Origin: G963675935 sp963823895 | Lineage (GTDB): Bacteria > Planctomycetota > Planctomycetia > Pirellulales > Thermoguttaceae | Length of the DNA: 64,000 bases | Reading direction: 5' to 3' | Assembly (NCBI GenBank): GCA_963823895.1 | Contig: CAWGNG010000016.1 | Location: 124,001-188,000 of the forward strand | Shown: positions 62,496 to 64,000 of the stretch, piece by piece | Position numbering within the stretch: position 1 is the stretch's first letter | How the letters are laid out: every line of letters starts with the position of its first letter | Position numbers and translations under genes: made by a program | Notes under the pieces: model-generated | Database searches by the model: none | The model's input: only the letters and a program-made list of their open reading frames with translations | What the model was told of the DNA's origin: nothing

Positions 62496-63848
62496 ATGAG
62501 GAAACACATGGGAATGACAGGGATTTCCGCGATCGCCTTTGCGGCAGTGTTCGGATGGATGACTCTCGCAGTCGGGCGTCCGGCGTCTGCTGATTCTCCT
62601 GCCATCGCGCGAACCGAAGTCGCCGCAGAGTCCAATGCGGATGGCCCTATTGCTTCAGCAGAACCCGACTGGCCGCAATGGCGCGGGCCGCGGCGAGATG
62701 AAATCTCCGACGAGAAGGGCCTGCTGCCGACTTGGCCGCCGGCCGGACCGACGCTGCTATGGAAGATCGACGGCTTGGGGCGCGGCTGGTCTGCGCCGAT
62801 CGTCGTCGGCAAACGCCTCTACGTCACCGGAGACGTCCATGACGACTTGGTCATCTTCGCCTTCGACCTCGACGGCAAGATGCTCTGGCACGCGAAAAAT
62901 GGGCAGTCATGGAAGGGCTCATATCCGGGCGCTAGGGCGTGTTGCGTCTACTCCGATGGCAAGCTCCACCACATGAACGCCCACGGCCGCGTGGCCTGCC
63001 TACAGGCCGCCACCGGCCACGAGATCTGGGCCGTTGACGTGCTCGAACGGTTCGCGGGAGCGAACATCACTTGGGCCATGAGCGAGTGCCTGCTGGTGGA
63101 CGGCCCCCGACTGATTGTCACGCCGGGCGGCAAAGATGCCTTGATGGCCGCCCTCGACAAGACGACCGGCCGCACGATCTGGACAACCAAAGCCCTCTGC
63201 GACGATCGGACATCGTACTGTTCGCCGATGCTCTTTCGTTGTGCCGGACAGCGAATCCTAGCCGGCTGCTCTGCGGCGCATGGCTTCGGGGTGAATGCCA
63301 ACGACGGCAGACTCCTCTGGACGGTGCCGTTGCGCAGTCCTTACGGCGTCAATATCATGACGCCGGTTTACGGCGGGAACAAAATCTTTTACACGACCCC
63401 TTACGTCTACGGGACCTGCTACCAATTGCAGTCGGGAGACGCCGGGCCGCATTCCGAAAAGGCGTGGAGCACAACGCTGGACACCTGCACCGGCACGGTG
63501 CTGCTCGCGGACAGCCTGCTCTATGGCAGCGGCTACCAGAAGCACAAGTCCTGGCTCTGCCTCGATTGGAAGTCCGGCGAGGTCCGCTATGAATCGAAGG
63601 CCCTTCCGACCGGCGCGGCCGTTTATGCCGACGGGCGGCTCTACTGTCTTGCCGAGGACGGGCGAGCCGCCCTCTTGAAGCCTACGCCTGGCAAGTTCGA
63701 GATTGAGGGCCAGTTTCGACTCGTGCCCGAGGAGGTGCATGACGCCTGGGCGCACCCCGTTCTGCTGCACGGGAGGCTATATCTCAGGTATCACGATGCG
63801 CTTCGCTGCTACGACGTGCTTGGCCGGAAGCAAGGCCCACCGCCATGA
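62496..63848 (+). CDS. Exported PQQ-like beta-propeller protein
   Basis: Up to 450 residues. ATG 62496 or ATG 62508 (preceded by AGGA) can start it; a signal peptide follows (GISAIAFAAVFGWMTLAVG). The body has the planctomycete PQQ-propeller pattern: WPQWRGPRRDEISDEKGLLP, GWSAPIVVGKRLYVTGDV, ALDKTTGRTIWTTKALC and blades ending in W-x-T. Such proteins resemble BamB or quinoprotein propellers but often lack a cofactor; neither cofactor residues nor a partner could be confirmed here. It ends close to the window edge. Confidence 0.85.
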   Translation: MRKHMGMTGISAIAFAAVFGWMTLAVGRPASADSPAIARTEVAAESNADGPIASAEPDWPQWRGPRRDEISDEKGLLPTWPPAGPTLLWKIDGLGRGWSAPIVVGKRLYVTGDVHDDLVIFAFDLDGKMLWHAKNGQSWKGSYPGARACCVYSDGKLHHMNAHGRVACLQAATGHEIWAVDVLERFAGANITWAMSECLLVDGPRLIVTPGGKDALMAALDKTTGRTIWTTKALCDDRTSYCSPMLFRCAGQRILAGCSAAHGFGVNANDGRLLWTVPLRSPYGVNIMTPVYGGNKIFYTTPYVYGTCYQLQSGDAGPHSEKAWSTTLDTCTGTVLLADSLLYGSGYQKHKSWLCLDWKSGEVRYESKALPTGAAVYADGRLYCLAEDGRAALLKPTPGKFEIEGQFRLVPEEVHDAWAHPVLLHGRLYLRYHDALRCYDVLGRKQGPPP

Positions 63849-64000
63849 AGATCCGCGCTGCCACGGAAGGACATCTCCCGCATGTGCGGAAAACGTCATC
63901 CCATCATGTTGGCCCTTTCGCGGTTGCGGCAAGAATCCACTCCGCGAAGTCTGGAGTCGTGGGAGTCGCTTCCGACCGGCGGGACTTCAGCGCTTCTGCC

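Noticed and set aside
63845..64000. Open frame beginning at the ATG that overlaps the stop of the PQQ-propeller gene
   Set aside because: Open to the window edge for about 50 codons but without recognisable sequence or signal peptide; too short to judge.

Overview
The window looks like a planctomycete chromosome, most plausibly from the Pirellulales group. It is GC-rich and carries several planctomycete hallmarks: a DUF1559 prepilin-like protein with the C-terminal H-X9-DG motif, a MoxR/DUF58/BatA-type/VWA/DUF4175-like/DUF4159 gene train, a Tat-exported Gfo/Idh/MocA oxidoreductase, a PQQ-type propeller protein, and large secreted proteins of unusual architecture. No rRNA, tRNA or CRISPR array was recognised by eye.

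Layout. 1-15026 (minus) is one long run of co-directional genes: MoxR ATPase, DUF58, BatA/VWA, VWA, DUF4175-like, DUF4159, a lipoprotein with four haem-binding motifs, and a thioredoxin-like/HEAT protein cut by the window edge. 15320-17074 (minus) holds fabI, an orphan YgiT-type zinc-finger gene and a RelE/ParE-type toxin with its antitoxin. 17251-21645 (minus) holds etfB, a four-helix-bundle gene, etfA and an acyl-CoA dehydrogenase, an electron-transfer unit for acyl-CoA oxidation. 22097-23676 (plus) is a coupled pair: the DUF1559 protein, interrupted by an in-frame UGA, and a lipoprotein. 23770-29606 (minus) holds a TPR protein, a DAHP synthase and a zinc-ribbon/STN-like envelope protein. 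29.8-31.4 kb is a decayed ISKra4-type insertion. 31335-36436 holds the Gfo/Idh enzyme and an MmeI-like restriction-modification protein. 36844-48594 is mostly housekeeping: ruvX, a lipase-like hydrolase, two phosphoesterases, miaB, mnmE, yidC (with an embedded PDZ domain), tsaB and a CDF transporter. 49045-64000 holds a secreted glycosidase-like/esterase fusion, a decayed IS630 with recognisable inverted ends, a secreted protein of unknown function, a subtilisin-like protein, a tricorn-like protease, a TPM/nucleotidyltransferase-like/LemA trio and a PQQ-type propeller protein.

Two features cut across the whole window. First, many families of palindromic dispersed repeats fill the gaps and also lie in frame inside real genes, including mnmE, tsaB, miaB, the MmeI-like gene, the DUF58 gene and the VWA genes. 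Second, six host genes, including the normally essential yidC, appear frameshifted by one base, often in or near short homopolymers or GC runs. Consensus sequencing errors are the simplest reading, but this cannot be decided here.

The most interesting single signal is the DUF1559 gene. Its frame continues through TGA at 22931-22933 into an intact H-X9-DG C-terminus whose final stop overlaps the start of the next gene. A hairpin with the geometry of a bacterial SECIS element follows the TGA. It is a candidate selenocysteine or readthrough gene.
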